NCBI RefSeq assembly: GCF_900105455.1
Contig: NZ_FNSF01000001.1
Span: 67,001-131,000, forward strand
Direction: 5' to 3'
Length of the DNA stretch: 64,000 nucleotides
Source of the DNA: Tenacibaculum sp. MAR_2009_124
GTDB taxonomy: Bacteria > Bacteroidota > Bacteroidia > Flavobacteriales > Flavobacteriaceae
Position numbering within the stretch: the stretch's first letter is position 1
The DNA itself: not shown here
Below: more model-generated notes on this DNA
What the model was told of the DNA's origin: nothing
The model's database searches: none
What the model saw: the letters and a program-made list of their open reading frames with translations, nothing else

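Noticed and set aside
2638..63926. Several dozen minus-strand open frames of 60-147 codons
   Set aside because: They lie wholly inside the synthetase genes, recur at equivalent positions of each module (for example antisense to the A3 or T-domain region), and show no protein-family features. They are shadows of conserved coding sequence.
1..64000. CRISPR-like or satellite periodicity
   Set aside because: The regular 3.2-kb spacing of repeated sequence is explained fully by NRPS module length and shared core motifs.
1..64000. Polyketide synthase, methyltransferase or heterocyclisation modules
   Set aside because: No ketosynthase cysteine motif, no insertion between A8 and A10 cores, and no DxxxxD cyclisation signature in place of HHxxxD were found in any module.

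Overview
The whole window is one strand of a giant nonribosomal peptide synthetase (NRPS) locus. Three colinear genes on the + strand fill it from end to end: gene A (5' end outside the window, ends 15725), gene B (15737-28849) and gene C (starts 28849, still open at 64000). No other genes, RNA genes, promoters, terminators or insertion sequences are supported. The A/B gap is 11 bp and the B/C junction is a 1-bp stop/start overlap, so this looks like the inside of one operon. Low GC, strong A/T preference at third codon positions, starts without an obvious Shine-Dalgarno sequence and the protein style suggest a Bacteroidota member, probably a marine flavobacterium (inference; there is no taxonomic marker gene).

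Layout: gene A shows a partial condensation domain followed by five A-T modules. Gene B has a TubC-type N-terminal docking domain and four C-A-T modules. Gene C has a TubC-type docking domain and at least eleven modules, the last cut by the window edge inside its adenylation (A) domain. That gives 20 A domains, 19 visible carrier (T) domains and 20 C domains. I see no separate epimerase, methyltransferase, cyclisation, oxidase, thioesterase or reductase domain. Module pitch is a steady 3.2 kb.

Reading the ten A-domain specificity positions by eye (GrsA numbering) gives a predicted order of Orn-Val-Val-Ala-Tyr / Val-X-Ala-Val / Thr-(Lys-like?)-Val-Ala-X-Ala-Val-Ala-Ser-Thr-X..., where X has the code DIWQLTADDK, which I cannot assign with certainty. 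Every internal C domain is of the dual epimerization/condensation (E/C) type, and only the first C domain of genes B and C is of ordinary LCL type. If that typing is right, nearly every residue is D except those at the ends of genes A and B (Tyr and Val). The result would be a long Val/Ala-rich, D-rich, probably cationic peptide of at least 20 residues. It is reminiscent in composition of the pseudomonad syringopeptin/tolaasin class, but built in a Bacteroidota-like background.

The gene order is supported by apparent charge complementarity: gene A ends in an acidic tail and gene B starts with a basic docking hairpin, while gene B ends in a basic tail and gene C starts with an acidic docking hairpin. 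The locus has plainly grown by internal duplication. A 7.8-kb block of gene A recurs in gene C at a constant 42.3-kb offset, an X-Ala-Val module triplet occurs in both B and C, and the Val, Ala, Thr and X adenylation domains each form families of very similar copies.
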